From Oceanospirillum sp048268485 (GTDB lineage: Bacteria > Pseudomonadota > Gammaproteobacteria > Pseudomonadales > Halomonadaceae): a stretch of DNA of 64,000 nucleotides. How positions within the stretch are numbered: position 1 is the stretch's first letter; each line of letters starts with the position of its first letter. The DNA is taken from the NCBI GenBank assembly GCA_048268485.1, contig JBLWVL010000005.1, forward strand, positions 1-64,000, read 5' to 3'. The notes under the pieces were generated by a model. The model was not told the origin of the DNA. It made no database searches and worked only from the letters and a program-made list of their open reading frames with translations. Made by a program: the position numbers and the translations under genes. Positions 15,341 through 24,484 of the stretch are shown here, piece by piece.

Positions 15341-17851
15341 TTAGAAGAATGAGTATGTGCCAGTGAAGTCATTGCCACTCGCAAGAATTCGCTCAATATG
15401 CTTCTGAGTTTTTGGATAACCTTTACCAATGGCATCTGATAATTTCACAATACGATTTTTGAATTTAGAACCGTACCCTTCTATGTGAGGAAGAATGTGC
15501 TGACTTAAAGCAAAATCCAGTGCTGTATCAGGGTCCATTAGTTCGTTGTTGATCGCAGCAGAACAGTAGTTAGTAATTGCAGCTCTTTTGCGGTGTGAAA
15601 TTGATATAGGTTGCCCAAAATCAGAGTTACGCTCTGCAAGTATGGAGATAACGCTATCTAGTATGGTTTTATGAGTGCTGGATAGCTCCGCTTCCTCGCT
15701 GTTACTAAATAACTCTTTCAGCAGCGTATAGTTAATTGTTCCATCCAGTGTCAAGTCTTGGGTTTCATACCCATAATCAAAATCATCTTCTTGATCGATT
15801 GAAATAACAGGTACCCTATCGATTAATCGAGGTGAGAGTCTTTCAGTTGTAGAGTCATGATTGATTGTTGCAATAAATCTTACATTGTCTCTGACTTGGA
15901 GGAACCTATCATTAGCGTGAGGGATTCCGGTATCTATGGGGCGACTCCTGCCTTCTTTATCGGCCATGCCTAGAAAATCAGACCAGTAATGTTCCATCGG
16001 GGATAAATTACTTTCATCTAGTAGAATTAGTTGAAGCGCTTTCGTTCCATCATCATTCCGGCGCAGAAAGTCATATAGGCCTGTGCGTGCACGTTGATAA
16101 TTACCAGTAAGAGAGTTGTAGAAACCTAGAATGTCACGAGAAGAAACCCACCCCCTCGATACAGGCATATAAAGAAAGTTTTTTCGATCATCTGGAGAAC
16201 CCAGCTTAAGAGCTTGAGCTAACCGGATAATAGTTGATGTCTTACCTACTCCTGGAGGGCCAGACAGGACAGTTAGGAAAGACTGCGTCAGGCTGATCAT
16301 AATGTTGCTTAACTCAGCGTTTGAAAAAGATTTTCCATTATCCCAATCTAAGTAACTTCTTATTCTGTCTATCAAATCTGCAGCGCTAGTCGGAGCGGTA
16401 GTTGTGAAATCTACAGGAGCATAGTCAAACCTAGTTTCTTGAGTAACATCCCCGCCCTTCAGAACTTTTCCAATAACATGATACTCACTAACTCTCTTGG
16501 CAAGTTCATCGGTATTTTGCAGTTGATCTTGATAACCCTTTGCAGCAGCTTGAAGTACTTTATTGTTTTCTTGAAGGTAAATGTCCTTACGCCTCATATC
16601 CTCAAGATTATTAGCAACTTCCAAGCGTTCACAAATTTCAGCTAATTCCTGAGCTTTATTGTTTTTTTCAAGCTCAAGGGTATTGATCTGATCCTGAAGC
16701 TCTTGTTCACGAAGCCTCATTCGAGCCTGAATTTCTTCATCAGCTTCTTCTTTGATTTCTTGTATCCTTTTATCTGCTTCCTGCTTTTCCTTCTCAACCC
16801 TAGCATGAATAGAATCTAGCTCAGTGTGTTTAGTAGAAATTTGTCCATCGAGTTTTTGCAGTGATCTTAGAAGTTCACCCTCTTGGCGAGAAACTTCTTC
16901 TTTAATTGAAGATATTTGCTCACCGAGCAATTTTTCCTGATTTGCTTCAACATAGGCTGTCAGGAACTGTGAGCCAGCAGTAGATTTAAAATAATCCTGA
17001 ACAATTTTATATCCTTCATCCGGTTGGTTTAAGTAGCGATCAAGGATAGATTTCAGTCTTTCAAGACGAACATCTTTAGAGCTTGCAATGCGGTGCATTT
17101 TCTCATAGTTAGCAATCGAGCTTGCTAATCTATCCGCTTCTTTACGTGACAGCGTTTTGTTATTCCGCCCCACTTTCAATGTATTGAAATATCTAATCAA
17201 TTTCCGGTCTGAAATAAAATCTTCAATTGACTGGTGCCGGTTCGCTAGATCATTTGCAGATGATAGGAAGTGGAGATTTTGGCCATTGATCTCTACTGAA
17301 AACAAAAAGTCTCCAAGTTCACGGCTATCAAAAACCCCCAGATAGTCAGAGCCAAATGATAGTTTTGGCGTGGCTGTAGCCTCCATGATTTGAAAAACTT
17401 CATTTGGTAATGAGACTGCTTGAGCTGGACCGTAAAGGTTATGTTCCTCCTCGTCGAAGATGAAAAATAAACCTCTTGGAGCTTTTACAGAGTCTGGGAG
17501 TTGCCCTGTTTCAATTGGTGGTAGTTTACAGGTAATGACGGGAAGTAAATAGTTGGGAGGAAGAGACTCAACGTCTTTAGCTAGTGCCCAATATCGATCG
17601 ATACCATCATCAGCAGTCTTTTGTTCATCTTTATGGTAGCTTTTTACAACGAATAACTGTCCTTCATCATAGGTATTATCGATATTTGCATAGCCCTTTG
17701 ATATAAAAATTCCTGATGGAAAATCCTTTCTTTCAATCTTTTTAAATCGACCCGCTTCATCCATATATAAAACTGGTTTGACTACACCTCTATCATCGGT
17801 GACTACGCGGTCTTTGTATACAACTAGGCTATCCATAAAATTTTCTCGCAT
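15341..17851 (-). CDS. McrB-like AAA+ NTPase with long coiled coil
   Basis: The 836-residue protein has three parts. Residues 1-300 are unrecognised and may bind a target. Residues about 305-450 are a charged heptad-rich coiled coil. The AAA+ motor follows, with Walker A GPPGVGKTST (531-540), Walker B LILLDESNLSP (608-617), sensor FIATINHD (659-666) and an arginine finger in RLSPRLIDR (671-679). The LLDE-N-SPMEHYW pattern is typical of the McrB subgroup. The canonical McrB GTP-specific MNTADR motif is replaced by INHDSTTER, so nucleotide preference is open. ATG 17836 is an alternative start with a weak GAGA upstream. The coding region is visibly AT-richer than flanking core genes. Confidence 0.75.
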   Translation of the reverse strand: MRENFMDSLVVYKDRVVTDDRGVVKPVLYMDEAGRFKKIERKDFPSGIFISKGYANIDNTYDEGQLFVVKSYHKDEQKTADDGIDRYWALAKDVESLPPNYLLPVITCKLPPIETGQLPDSVKAPRGLFFIFDEEEHNLYGPAQAVSLPNEVFQIMEATATPKLSFGSDYLGVFDSRELGDFLFSVEINGQNLHFLSSANDLANRHQSIEDFISDRKLIRYFNTLKVGRNNKTLSRKEADRLASSIANYEKMHRIASSKDVRLERLKSILDRYLNQPDEGYKIVQDYFKSTAGSQFLTAYVEANQEKLLGEQISSIKEEVSRQEGELLRSLQKLDGQISTKHTELDSIHARVEKEKQEADKRIQEIKEEADEEIQARMRLREQELQDQINTLELEKNNKAQELAEICERLEVANNLEDMRRKDIYLQENNKVLQAAAKGYQDQLQNTDELAKRVSEYHVIGKVLKGGDVTQETRFDYAPVDFTTTAPTSAADLIDRIRSYLDWDNGKSFSNAELSNIMISLTQSFLTVLSGPPGVGKTSTIIRLAQALKLGSPDDRKNFLYMPVSRGWVSSRDILGFYNSLTGNYQRARTGLYDFLRRNDDGTKALQLILLDESNLSPMEHYWSDFLGMADKEGRSRPIDTGIPHANDRFLQVRDNVRFIATINHDSTTERLSPRLIDRVPVISIDQEDDFDYGYETQDLTLDGTINYTLLKELFSNSEEAELSSTHKTILDSVISILAERNSDFGQPISISHRKRAAITNYCSAAINNELMDPDTALDFALSQHILPHIEGYGSKFKNRIVKLSDAIGKGYPKTQKHIERILASGNDFTGTYSFF

Positions 17852-18127
17852 TTTGTAGATGTATCATTGAATCCATCAATCCTGAAATTATCAGAAATCC
17901 CATATCAATCATGTAAGAATCATATTGAGAATGAGGGTTCAAATCTATTAGCCAAACGCTATAAAAAATATGCCTCATTTCTGGGGCAATGCTATTTCAG
18001 GTATAGAAAATGTTGAGAGAAGGCTAGGTCGGCTGTAGCGGGTAGGGACTAGTAGTTTAGAAAAATTTTGCGGAACCCCAAAACAACAAAAGCCCACATC
18101 GCTGTGAGCTTTTGTTGAAAGAATAAG
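17852..18127. other. AT-rich leader of the McrBC-like operon
   Basis: These 276 bases between the operon and tRNA-Leu hold no gene. The left part is AT-rich and must contain the operon promoter, though no clear box stands out. The right end holds the tRNA terminator. No duplicated tRNA 3' end (attachment repeat) was seen. Confidence 0.4.
18077..18116 (-). terminator. Terminator of tRNA-Leu
   Basis: AACAAAAGC (18085-18093) pairs with GCTTTTGTT (18108-18116). On the minus strand the hairpin is followed by GTTTTGG, shortly after the encoded CCA end. Confidence 0.7.
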
Positions 18128-18212
18128 TGGTACCAGTGGCCGGAATCGAACCGGCACTCCCGAAGGAATCGGATTTTGAATCCGACGTGTCTACCAATTT
18201 CACCACACTGGC
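18128..18212 (-). tRNA. tRNA-Leu, anticodon CAA
   Basis: The 85-base type II tRNA folds on the minus strand. The acceptor is GCCAGTG paired with CACTGGT, including the G-U first pair common in bacterial tRNA-Leu, followed by discriminator A and encoded CCA. The anticodon loop is TTCAAAA, giving CAA. A long variable arm (ATTCCTTCGGGAGT) and the TTCGATTCC T-loop are present. It reads codon UUG. Its 3' end faces the accessory island, the usual side for integration of mobile DNA. Confidence 0.96.
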
Positions 18213-18272
18213 ACAGCTTGCAATACAGATGACACATTTGTGTGTAGAAGTATCTGTACAAACGTGAGGCGC

Positions 18273-18300
18273 ATTATAAAAGAATCTCCTGCGCCGTCAA
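18273..18300 (-). promoter_or_regulatory. Sigma-70 promoter of tRNA-Leu
   Basis: On the minus strand TTGACG (18300-18295), a 16-base spacer and TATAAT (18278-18273) are followed by a GC-rich GCGCC discriminator, as expected for a growth-rate and stringently controlled stable-RNA promoter. Confidence 0.75.
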
Positions 18301-18367
18301 TGACTTCATTGCTAGTTTCCGATAATATTCCTGTCTTCTTTTCCCTGCAGATAACCTAAGACTCCTA

Positions 18368-19435
18368 ATGCTACGAACTGATTTTACTTTCAATCTGCCT
18401 GAATCCCTGATCGCCCGCTATCCCGCAAAAGAGCGTACTGCCAGTCGCCTGCTACAGGTCGATGGTGAATCGGGTGTGCTGAAGCATGGCCGATTCATCG
18501 ATATTCTGGACCTGGTTCGACCGGGTGATCTCATGGTATTTAATGATACCCGAGTGATACCGGCGCGCCTATTTGGTCAGAAAGAATCCGGTGGCAAAAT
18601 TGAAATTCTGCTGGAGCGCCTGCAGGAAGATAATCGGGCGCTGGCGCATATCCGTTCCAGCCGTTCACCTAAAGCGGGAGCGAAACTGATTCTGCAGGAT
18701 GGTTCTCAGGTTGAGGTTCTTGGTCGTCAGGATGCTTTGTTTGAGATTCAGTTTGATCCGCAGATTGATCTTTTGGCGCTATTAGAAGCGATTGGTCATA
18801 TGCCGTTGCCTCCCTATATAGACCGGGAGGATGAGCTGGAAGACCGTGAACGTTATCAGACGGTGTATGGCAAAAATGCTGGTGCTGTAGCGGCCCCGAC
18901 AGCAGGTCTTCACTTTGATGAGGCGCTACTGCAGGCGCTGGCGGACAAGGGCGTCAACACAGCCTTTGTAACGCTGCATGTGGGAGCAGGTACGTTTCAG
19001 CCGGTAAAGGCTGACAATATTTTCGAGCATCATATGCATTCGGAATTTGTGCAGGTGAGTGCTGATGTTTGCCAGCAGGTTAAAGAGACTAAAGCGCGCG
19101 GTAATCGTGTGATTGCGGTGGGTACGACCAGTGTCCGTTGTCTGGAGACTGCAGCCAAGTTAAGCCGTACACCCGGTGAGATTGAACCGGTTCAGACCGA
19201 TACGAATATTTTTATTTATCCGGGTTATCGTTTTCAGGTGGTTGATTCACTGCTGACCAACTTTCATTTGCCTGAATCCACACTTCTGATGCTGGTCAGT
19301 GCGTTAGCTGGCTATAGCACTATGATGCAGGCTTATAAAGAAGCTGTGGAACAGGAGTATCGTTTTTTCAGTTATGGCGATGCTATGTTTATTACTCAAA
19401 ATACTCAGCCCGATCTGCCGCCCAGTGCTGTTTAA
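18368..19435 (+). CDS. queA: S-adenosylmethionine:tRNA ribosyltransferase-isomerase
   Basis: The 355-residue QueA transfers and isomerises the ribosyl part of S-adenosylmethionine onto preQ1-tRNA to make epoxyqueuosine at wobble position 34. Characteristic segments are LIARYPAKERTASRLL, VFNDTRVIPARLFG, AAPTAGLHFDE and VTLHVGAGTFQPV. The length is the family norm. It is followed by tgt, which performs the preceding step of the pathway, and then by yajC-secDF, a common gammaproteobacterial order. Confidence 0.97.
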   Translation: MLRTDFTFNLPESLIARYPAKERTASRLLQVDGESGVLKHGRFIDILDLVRPGDLMVFNDTRVIPARLFGQKESGGKIEILLERLQEDNRALAHIRSSRSPKAGAKLILQDGSQVEVLGRQDALFEIQFDPQIDLLALLEAIGHMPLPPYIDREDELEDRERYQTVYGKNAGAVAAPTAGLHFDEALLQALADKGVNTAFVTLHVGAGTFQPVKADNIFEHHMHSEFVQVSADVCQQVKETKARGNRVIAVGTTSVRCLETAAKLSRTPGEIEPVQTDTNIFIYPGYRFQVVDSLLTNFHLPESTLLMLVSALAGYSTMMQAYKEAVEQEYRFFSYGDAMFITQNTQPDLPPSAV

Positions 19436-19602
19436 GGTATAGGGTTAATTGTGCTGTGTAGCAAACTTTAGCTGCGACTGGCTTTCTGCGAGGTGACATA
19501 GCAGCTAAGCCATCGCTTTGCGGTTGGTTTCTAAACCAGCCGGATACCCAGTAACAGATGGGCGTGATGCCCCTTGGATTTTTTATGTCCCGCGAATGTT
19601 TT

Positions 19603-20721
19603 ATGAAATACGAGCTGAAAGCCACTGATGGCAAGGCGCGCCGTGGTGAACTGACCTTCCCGCGCGGAAAGGTGCAGACTCCTGCATTTATGCCGGTAGG
19701 CACTTATGGCACGGTAAAGGGTATGCTGCCCCGTGATATTGAAGAGATCGGCGCTGAGATTATTTTGGGTAACACCTTTCACCTGATGCTGCGTCCGGGT
19801 ACAGAGGTAGTGAAAAAGCATGGAGACCTGCATGACTTTATCCAGTGGAAGGGGCCGATTCTGACGGATTCTGGTGGTTTTCAGGTGTTCAGTTTAGGTG
19901 CAATGCGTAAGATCAGTGAGAAGGGCGTTGAATTCCGCTCACCAGTGAATGGTGAGAAAGTTTTTATCGATCCTGAGCGCTCCATGCAGGTGCAGCGGGA
20001 CCTGGGTTCTGACATTGTAATGATCTTTGATGAGTGTACGCCATATCCGGCCACCCACAAAGAAGCCAAAGAATCTATGGAGATGTCCCTGCGTTGGGCG
20101 AAACGCTCTAAGGATGCCCATGGCGATAACCCATCAGCACTGTTCGGCATTATTCAGGGCGGTATGTATGATGATCTGCGTGATGTTTCTCTGAAAGGTC
20201 TGACTGATATCGGCTTTGATGGTTATGCTATTGGCGGCCTGTCGGTGGGAGAGCCAAAAGATGAAATGATCAAGGTACTTGACTACCTGCCAGCGAAAAT
20301 GCCGGAAGATCGCCCTCGCTACCTGATGGGGGTTGGTAAGCCGGAAGATCTGGTGGAGGGTGTACGCCGGGGTGTCGATATGTTTGACTGCGTGATGCCA
20401 ACCCGTAATGCGCGTAATGGCCACTTGTTTACTGCCGATGGTGTGATCAAAATCCGTAATGCGGTGCATCGTCATGATGACGGCCCGTTGGAAAAAGAGT
20501 GTGATTGTTATACTTGTCAGAATTTCAGTCGTAGCTATCTGCACCACCTGGATAAGTGTAAAGAGATGTTGGGTGCTCAGCTGAATACCATTCATAACCT
20601 TCGTTATTATCAGCGCTTGATGGCCGGTTTGCGCGATGCTATTGAACAGGGTAAATTGGACGACTTTGTCAGTGACTTCTATGCCCGTTTAGGGCGGGAA
20701 GTGCCTGAATTAGCAGAGTAA
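19603..20721 (+). CDS. tgt: tRNA-guanine transglycosylase
   Basis: Tgt exchanges G34 of Asp, Asn, His and Tyr tRNAs for preQ1. The start is set at 19603 (MKYELKATDGKARRG) by alignment to known Tgt; an in-frame ATG at 19585 is possible and neither has a strong ribosome site. Visible features are FMPVGTYGTVKGM, the active-site region ILTDSGGFQVFS, DECTPYPAT with the nucleophile region, and the C-terminal zinc site CDCYTCQNFSRSYLHHL. It has 372 residues and follows queA. Confidence 0.97.
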   Translation: MKYELKATDGKARRGELTFPRGKVQTPAFMPVGTYGTVKGMLPRDIEEIGAEIILGNTFHLMLRPGTEVVKKHGDLHDFIQWKGPILTDSGGFQVFSLGAMRKISEKGVEFRSPVNGEKVFIDPERSMQVQRDLGSDIVMIFDECTPYPATHKEAKESMEMSLRWAKRSKDAHGDNPSALFGIIQGGMYDDLRDVSLKGLTDIGFDGYAIGGLSVGEPKDEMIKVLDYLPAKMPEDRPRYLMGVGKPEDLVEGVRRGVDMFDCVMPTRNARNGHLFTADGVIKIRNAVHRHDDGPLEKECDCYTCQNFSRSYLHHLDKCKEMLGAQLNTIHNLRYYQRLMAGLRDAIEQGKLDDFVSDFYARLGREVPELAE

Positions 20722-20999
20722 TTCTCTGATGGCGGCTGGCGACCAGGAACTTGTAGTCAAGTGGGGTGTCTGAGGCCGGCTGAGCCATGTGCTGAGGCTG
20801 TTTTTAGGTAAGGTTACAGGTTTTTGTGTAACAAAACTGAAACCTGGGGGCTGTGGTAAAGCAGTCCCTTGTAATTGTTGGAATTGGCCGCATCTCTTGC
20901 ATGTATGCGGGTATTGCCAGCCAGTTGTCTGTAAATAGTTTAAAACGTTAGTAACGTTAGTAATTCTAAACATTTGAAAAAATAATAGAGGACTCATCA

Positions 21000-21329
21000 A
21001 TGAGCTTTTTTATCTCTCCAGCTTTTGCTGAAGGTGGCGCAGCCGCTGATCCAAGCGCAATGAGCCAGATTTTCCTTCTGGTTGGTTTTGTTGTCATTTT
21101 CTACTTTATGTTGTGGCGTCCGCAAAGTAAGCGTGCGAAAGAGCACCGCGAACTGGTAGCGGGTATCTCAAAAGGTGATGAAGTTGTTGTTGGTGGTGGT
21201 CTGGTAGGCCGTATCACAAAAGTCGCTGATGAATTTGTTGTGATGGAAATCGCAGAAGGCACCGAAGTTAATGTACAGAAAGCCTCTGTCGTAGCGGTAC
21301 TGCCTAAAGGCACCATCAAGTCCATCTAA
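21000..21329 (+). CDS. yajC: Preprotein translocase accessory subunit YajC
   Basis: The 109-residue protein has one N-terminal membrane helix (IFLLVGFVVIFYFMLWRPQ) followed by a small basic cytosolic domain (RAKEHRELVAGISKGDEVVV). It associates with SecD and SecF and with the Sec translocon. It lies 76 bases upstream of secD, separated by a perfect palindrome that may modulate readthrough. Confidence 0.95.
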   Translation: MSFFISPAFAEGGAAADPSAMSQIFLLVGFVVIFYFMLWRPQSKRAKEHRELVAGISKGDEVVVGGGLVGRITKVADEFVVMEIAEGTEVNVQKASVVAVLPKGTIKSI

Positions 21330-21341
21330 GTAGATCCAGAT

Positions 21342-21363
21342 ACTGCCGGCAATTGCCGGCAGT
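21342..21363. repeat. Perfect 22-base palindrome between yajC and secD
   Basis: ACTGCCGGC-AATT-GCCGGCAGT forms a 9-base stem with a tetraloop, followed by GTTGGTTTTA. It may attenuate transcription into secD or stabilise the yajC message. The poor T-run makes a full terminator unlikely. Confidence 0.5.
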
Positions 21364-21404
21364 GTTGGTTTTACGAGCGGGTGTTTTAAGGAACGTAACG
21401 GCTC

Positions 21405-23255
21405 ATGATCAATAAATATCCTCTCTGGAAATATCTGCTGATTCTTGTGGTTGTGGCAATGGGCGTTGTTTACGCGTTGCCAAACCTGTACCCAGATGAC
21501 CCTGCAGTGCAGCTGACGCCTCAGCGCGGCTCAGTACAGGTTAGCGAAAGACATCTAAGTCAAGTTACTCGTGCCCTTGATAAAGCAGGGATCGAATACT
21601 TTGGTGAAGAGATCGAGAACAACAACGGTATCATTCGTTTCAAGCATGATGAAGATCAACTGAAGGCGAAGACTTTGATTCAGGGGACTCTGGGTCAGGA
21701 CTTTGTCGTCGCTTTGAATCTTGCTCCGACCACGCCTCAATGGCTGATGGATCTGGGAGCTGGCCCTATGAAGCTGGGTCTTGATCTGCGTGGTGGTGTG
21801 CACTTCCTGATGGAAGTGGATATGAAAGAAGCACTGGCACAGCGCAATGAAGTATATATCAGCGAAATGAAAACCCTGCTGCGCAGTGAACGTTTACGTT
21901 ATCGCCGCATCACCCGCAATGAAGGCGTGATCAGTATTCGTTTTACTAATGACGAGTATCTGGATAAAGCGAAATCTCTTCTACGGAGAGAGTTTGTTGA
22001 TTTTGTTCAGACAGAGCGTTCGGAAGGTGATGACCTGTTTCTTGATCTGACACTATCCGAGCAAGCCGCTCGCGATATTGAAGATTATGCTGTTAAACAG
22101 AACTTAACAACGCTGCGTAATCGTGTGAATGAGCTGGGTGTCTCTGAGCCTCTGGTTCAGCGCCAGGGCCGCAACCGTATTGTGATTGAGCTGCCGGGTG
22201 TTCAGGACACCGCTGCAGCCAAGCGTATCCTGGGTGCCACGGCGAATCTTGAGTTTCGTCTGGAAGCCAGCTCAGATGCTGGTGTGCTTGATACTGAAGA
22301 ATACCCGTTCCGCGATAATGAAACCCGTCGGGCAACACTTGAGCGTGACATCATTATCACAGGTAACAGTGTTTCTAATGCGCAATCCGCTTTTGATGAG
22401 AACGGTCGCCCTCAGGTAAATATCGACCTGGATACCCAGGGCGGTAAGTTGATGAACCGAGCCACCCGCAATAATATCCGTCGCCGGATGGCGGTGCTGT
22501 TTGTGGAGCATAAGGTTAAGACGCATATCGTTGAGGCTGAGGGCGAAAGGATCGAGAAACGTGTGCCTTTTGTTGAAAAGCACATCATCTCCCTTGCAAC
22601 TATTCAGAGTGCACTGGGTAACAGCTTCCGTATTACCGGTCTGGACTCACCAAGTGAATCCTCTGAGCTGGCACTGCTGCTGCGTGCGGGTTCTTTGGCA
22701 GCACCTATCTACTTTGTCGAAGAGCGCACCATCGGTCCGAGCCTGGGTAAAGAAAATATCGAATTAGGGGTTACTTCTGTCCAGATTGGTATGGCGATGG
22801 TTGTAATCTTTATGCTGGCTTTCTATCGGGTCTTTGGTCTTATCGCTAATGTGGCGTTAACGGCGAACCTGGTTTTATTGGCCGCCCTGATGTCGATGAT
22901 GTCTGCGACGCTGACCTTGCCGGGTATTGCTGGTATCGTCCTGACGCTTGGGATGGCTGTGGACGCGAACGTACTGATTTTCTCACGTATTAAAGAAGAG
23001 ATGCAGAATGGGGCTTCACCTCAGATGGCGATTCATGCAGGTTTTGAGCGTGCCTTTGTCACCATTTTTGATGCCAATCTGACGACATTATTAGTAGCGG
23101 TCATTCTGTTTGCCGTCGGGACGGGCCCGGTTAAAGGCTTTGCAGTGACGCTGTCGCTGGGGATCATCACCTCTATGTTTACCGCAATTATGGTAACCCG
23201 TGCGCTGGTGAACCTTGTTTATGGCGGCCGCCAGGTGAAAAAGTTATCGATCTGA
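21405..23255 (+). CDS. secD: Protein-export membrane protein SecD
   Basis: The 616-residue inner-membrane RND-type subunit uses the proton gradient to help pull secreted proteins across. It has a first helix near residues 8-26, a large periplasmic P1 region, the conserved GLDLRGGVHFLMEV element, and five further helices in the C-terminal 160 residues (VVIFMLAFYRVFGLIAN, GMAVDANVLIFSRIKEE). The GMAVDANVLI motif is the SecD helix-4 signature. It precedes secF. Confidence 0.97.
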   Translation: MINKYPLWKYLLILVVVAMGVVYALPNLYPDDPAVQLTPQRGSVQVSERHLSQVTRALDKAGIEYFGEEIENNNGIIRFKHDEDQLKAKTLIQGTLGQDFVVALNLAPTTPQWLMDLGAGPMKLGLDLRGGVHFLMEVDMKEALAQRNEVYISEMKTLLRSERLRYRRITRNEGVISIRFTNDEYLDKAKSLLRREFVDFVQTERSEGDDLFLDLTLSEQAARDIEDYAVKQNLTTLRNRVNELGVSEPLVQRQGRNRIVIELPGVQDTAAAKRILGATANLEFRLEASSDAGVLDTEEYPFRDNETRRATLERDIIITGNSVSNAQSAFDENGRPQVNIDLDTQGGKLMNRATRNNIRRRMAVLFVEHKVKTHIVEAEGERIEKRVPFVEKHIISLATIQSALGNSFRITGLDSPSESSELALLLRAGSLAAPIYFVEERTIGPSLGKENIELGVTSVQIGMAMVVIFMLAFYRVFGLIANVALTANLVLLAALMSMMSATLTLPGIAGIVLTLGMAVDANVLIFSRIKEEMQNGASPQMAIHAGFERAFVTIFDANLTTLLVAVILFAVGTGPVKGFAVTLSLGIITSMFTAIMVTRALVNLVYGGRQVKKLSI

Positions 23256-23352
23256 CGATTTGAGTGCCTTTTGTTGTATGAGAAGTCTCTGATCGTGTCG
23301 GGCGGCATCCGCCGCCTGATAAAGTGGAAAACCCTATAAAGTGGGAATACGT

Positions 23353-24276
23353 ATGTCACGGATCAATCGCTCCATCGATTTTATGGCCAAGCGTAAAATT
23401 GCTGGATTTATCTCTGTTGCACTGGTGCTGTTATCGTTGGCATCGTTGGCAGTAAATCAACTTAAACTGGGCTTGGACTTTACCGGTGGTACCTTGGTAG
23501 AAGTCAGCTTTCAGCAACCGCCGGTACTGAATGATCTGCGCAGTGAGCTGGAAAATGCTGGCTTTGAGGATGTTACCGTACAGAACTTCGGTAGCGATCT
23601 TGATATTTTGGTCAGGCTGGCGCAGGGCTTTTCCCCTACTGTCGGGAATGATGTTCTGGCTGCCATTCAGGGCAATGCATCTTACGATGTGGAGCTGAAG
23701 CGTGCAGAGTTTGTTGGTGCGCAGGTGGGTGAAGAGCTGCGCGATCAGGGCGGTCTGGGCATGTTGTTGGCGCTGGGGCTGGTGATGGTTTACGTTGCGT
23801 TTCGCTTCCAGCTGAAGTTCTCTGTAGCTTCAGTTACGGCGTTGGCGCATGATGTGATCATTATGCTGGGGTTATTTTCTATTCTTCAGTTGGATTTTGA
23901 TCTGACTGTTCTGGCTGCTGTTTTGGCTGTAATTGGTTACTCCCTGAATGATACGATTGTAGTTTCGGATCGTATCCGTGAGAACTTTCGCCGTTTACGT
24001 ACGGGTACACCGGAGGATATCGTCAATGTTTCTCTGAATCAGACGCTGGGTCGTACCCTGATCACTTCTTTGACTACCTTGCTGGTGCTGCTTGCGCTCT
24101 TTTTCTTTGGTGGTGAATTGATTCACAATTTTGCCATTGCCCTGCTTGCCGGTGTGTTGGTCGGTACTTATTCATCAATCTACGTCGCGGCCAATGTGCT
24201 GTTGGCCCTGAAGGTTGATCGGGAAGATCTGATGATGCCGGAAAAAGAAGGTGAAGTTGAGGATGATCGCCCTTAG
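23353..24276 (+). CDS. secF: Protein-export membrane protein SecF
   Basis: SecF partners SecD in the export motor. It has about 307 residues with six membrane helices, the GLDFTGGTLVEVSF element after helix 1, and the signature GYSLNDTIVVSDRIRENFR. The start is placed at ATG 23353 (MSRINRSIDFMAKRK); an in-frame GTG at 23341 would add four residues. The C-terminus is short and acidic. Confidence 0.95.
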   Translation: MSRINRSIDFMAKRKIAGFISVALVLLSLASLAVNQLKLGLDFTGGTLVEVSFQQPPVLNDLRSELENAGFEDVTVQNFGSDLDILVRLAQGFSPTVGNDVLAAIQGNASYDVELKRAEFVGAQVGEELRDQGGLGMLLALGLVMVYVAFRFQLKFSVASVTALAHDVIIMLGLFSILQLDFDLTVLAAVLAVIGYSLNDTIVVSDRIRENFRRLRTGTPEDIVNVSLNQTLGRTLITSLTTLLVLLALFFFGGELIHNFAIALLAGVLVGTYSSIYVAANVLLALKVDREDLMMPEKEGEVEDDRP

Positions 24277-24306
24277 TTAGTATCTCTGCCTGATTTTTGC
24301 TTTGTC

Positions 24307-24349
24307 AGCCGGCCGACTTCTCTTCAGTGAGTGAAGTGGCCGGCTTTTT
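24307..24349 (+). terminator. Terminator of the sec operon
   Basis: AGCCGGCC-g-ACTTC (24307-24320) pairs with GAAGT-GGCCGGCT (24333-24345), with one bulged base and a five-T run. Confidence 0.85.
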
Positions 24350-24404
24350 GGTTTCTGTGCTGTCCCCGGGAGGGTTGTGTTGCCCGGACGGTGAGGCGCG
24401 AGAC

Positions 24405-24439
24405 AATAAAAAACGCCCCGGCCTTATTAGGACGGGGCG
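24405..24439 (-). terminator. Terminator of the suhB-like gene
   Basis: CGCCCCG (24414-24420) pairs with CGGGGCG (24433-24439). On the minus strand the hairpin is followed by a run of six T. Confidence 0.85.
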
Positions 24440-24484
24440 CTGGCTTTCGTAGAGAAAGAAAGCTAAACCGTGATGAAAGTGCGG

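Noticed and set aside
18128..18212. Search for a duplicated tRNA-Leu 3' end (integration attachment repeat) across the island
   Set aside because: No second copy of the 3' terminal bases was seen between 12600 and 18100, so integration at this tRNA is not demonstrated.
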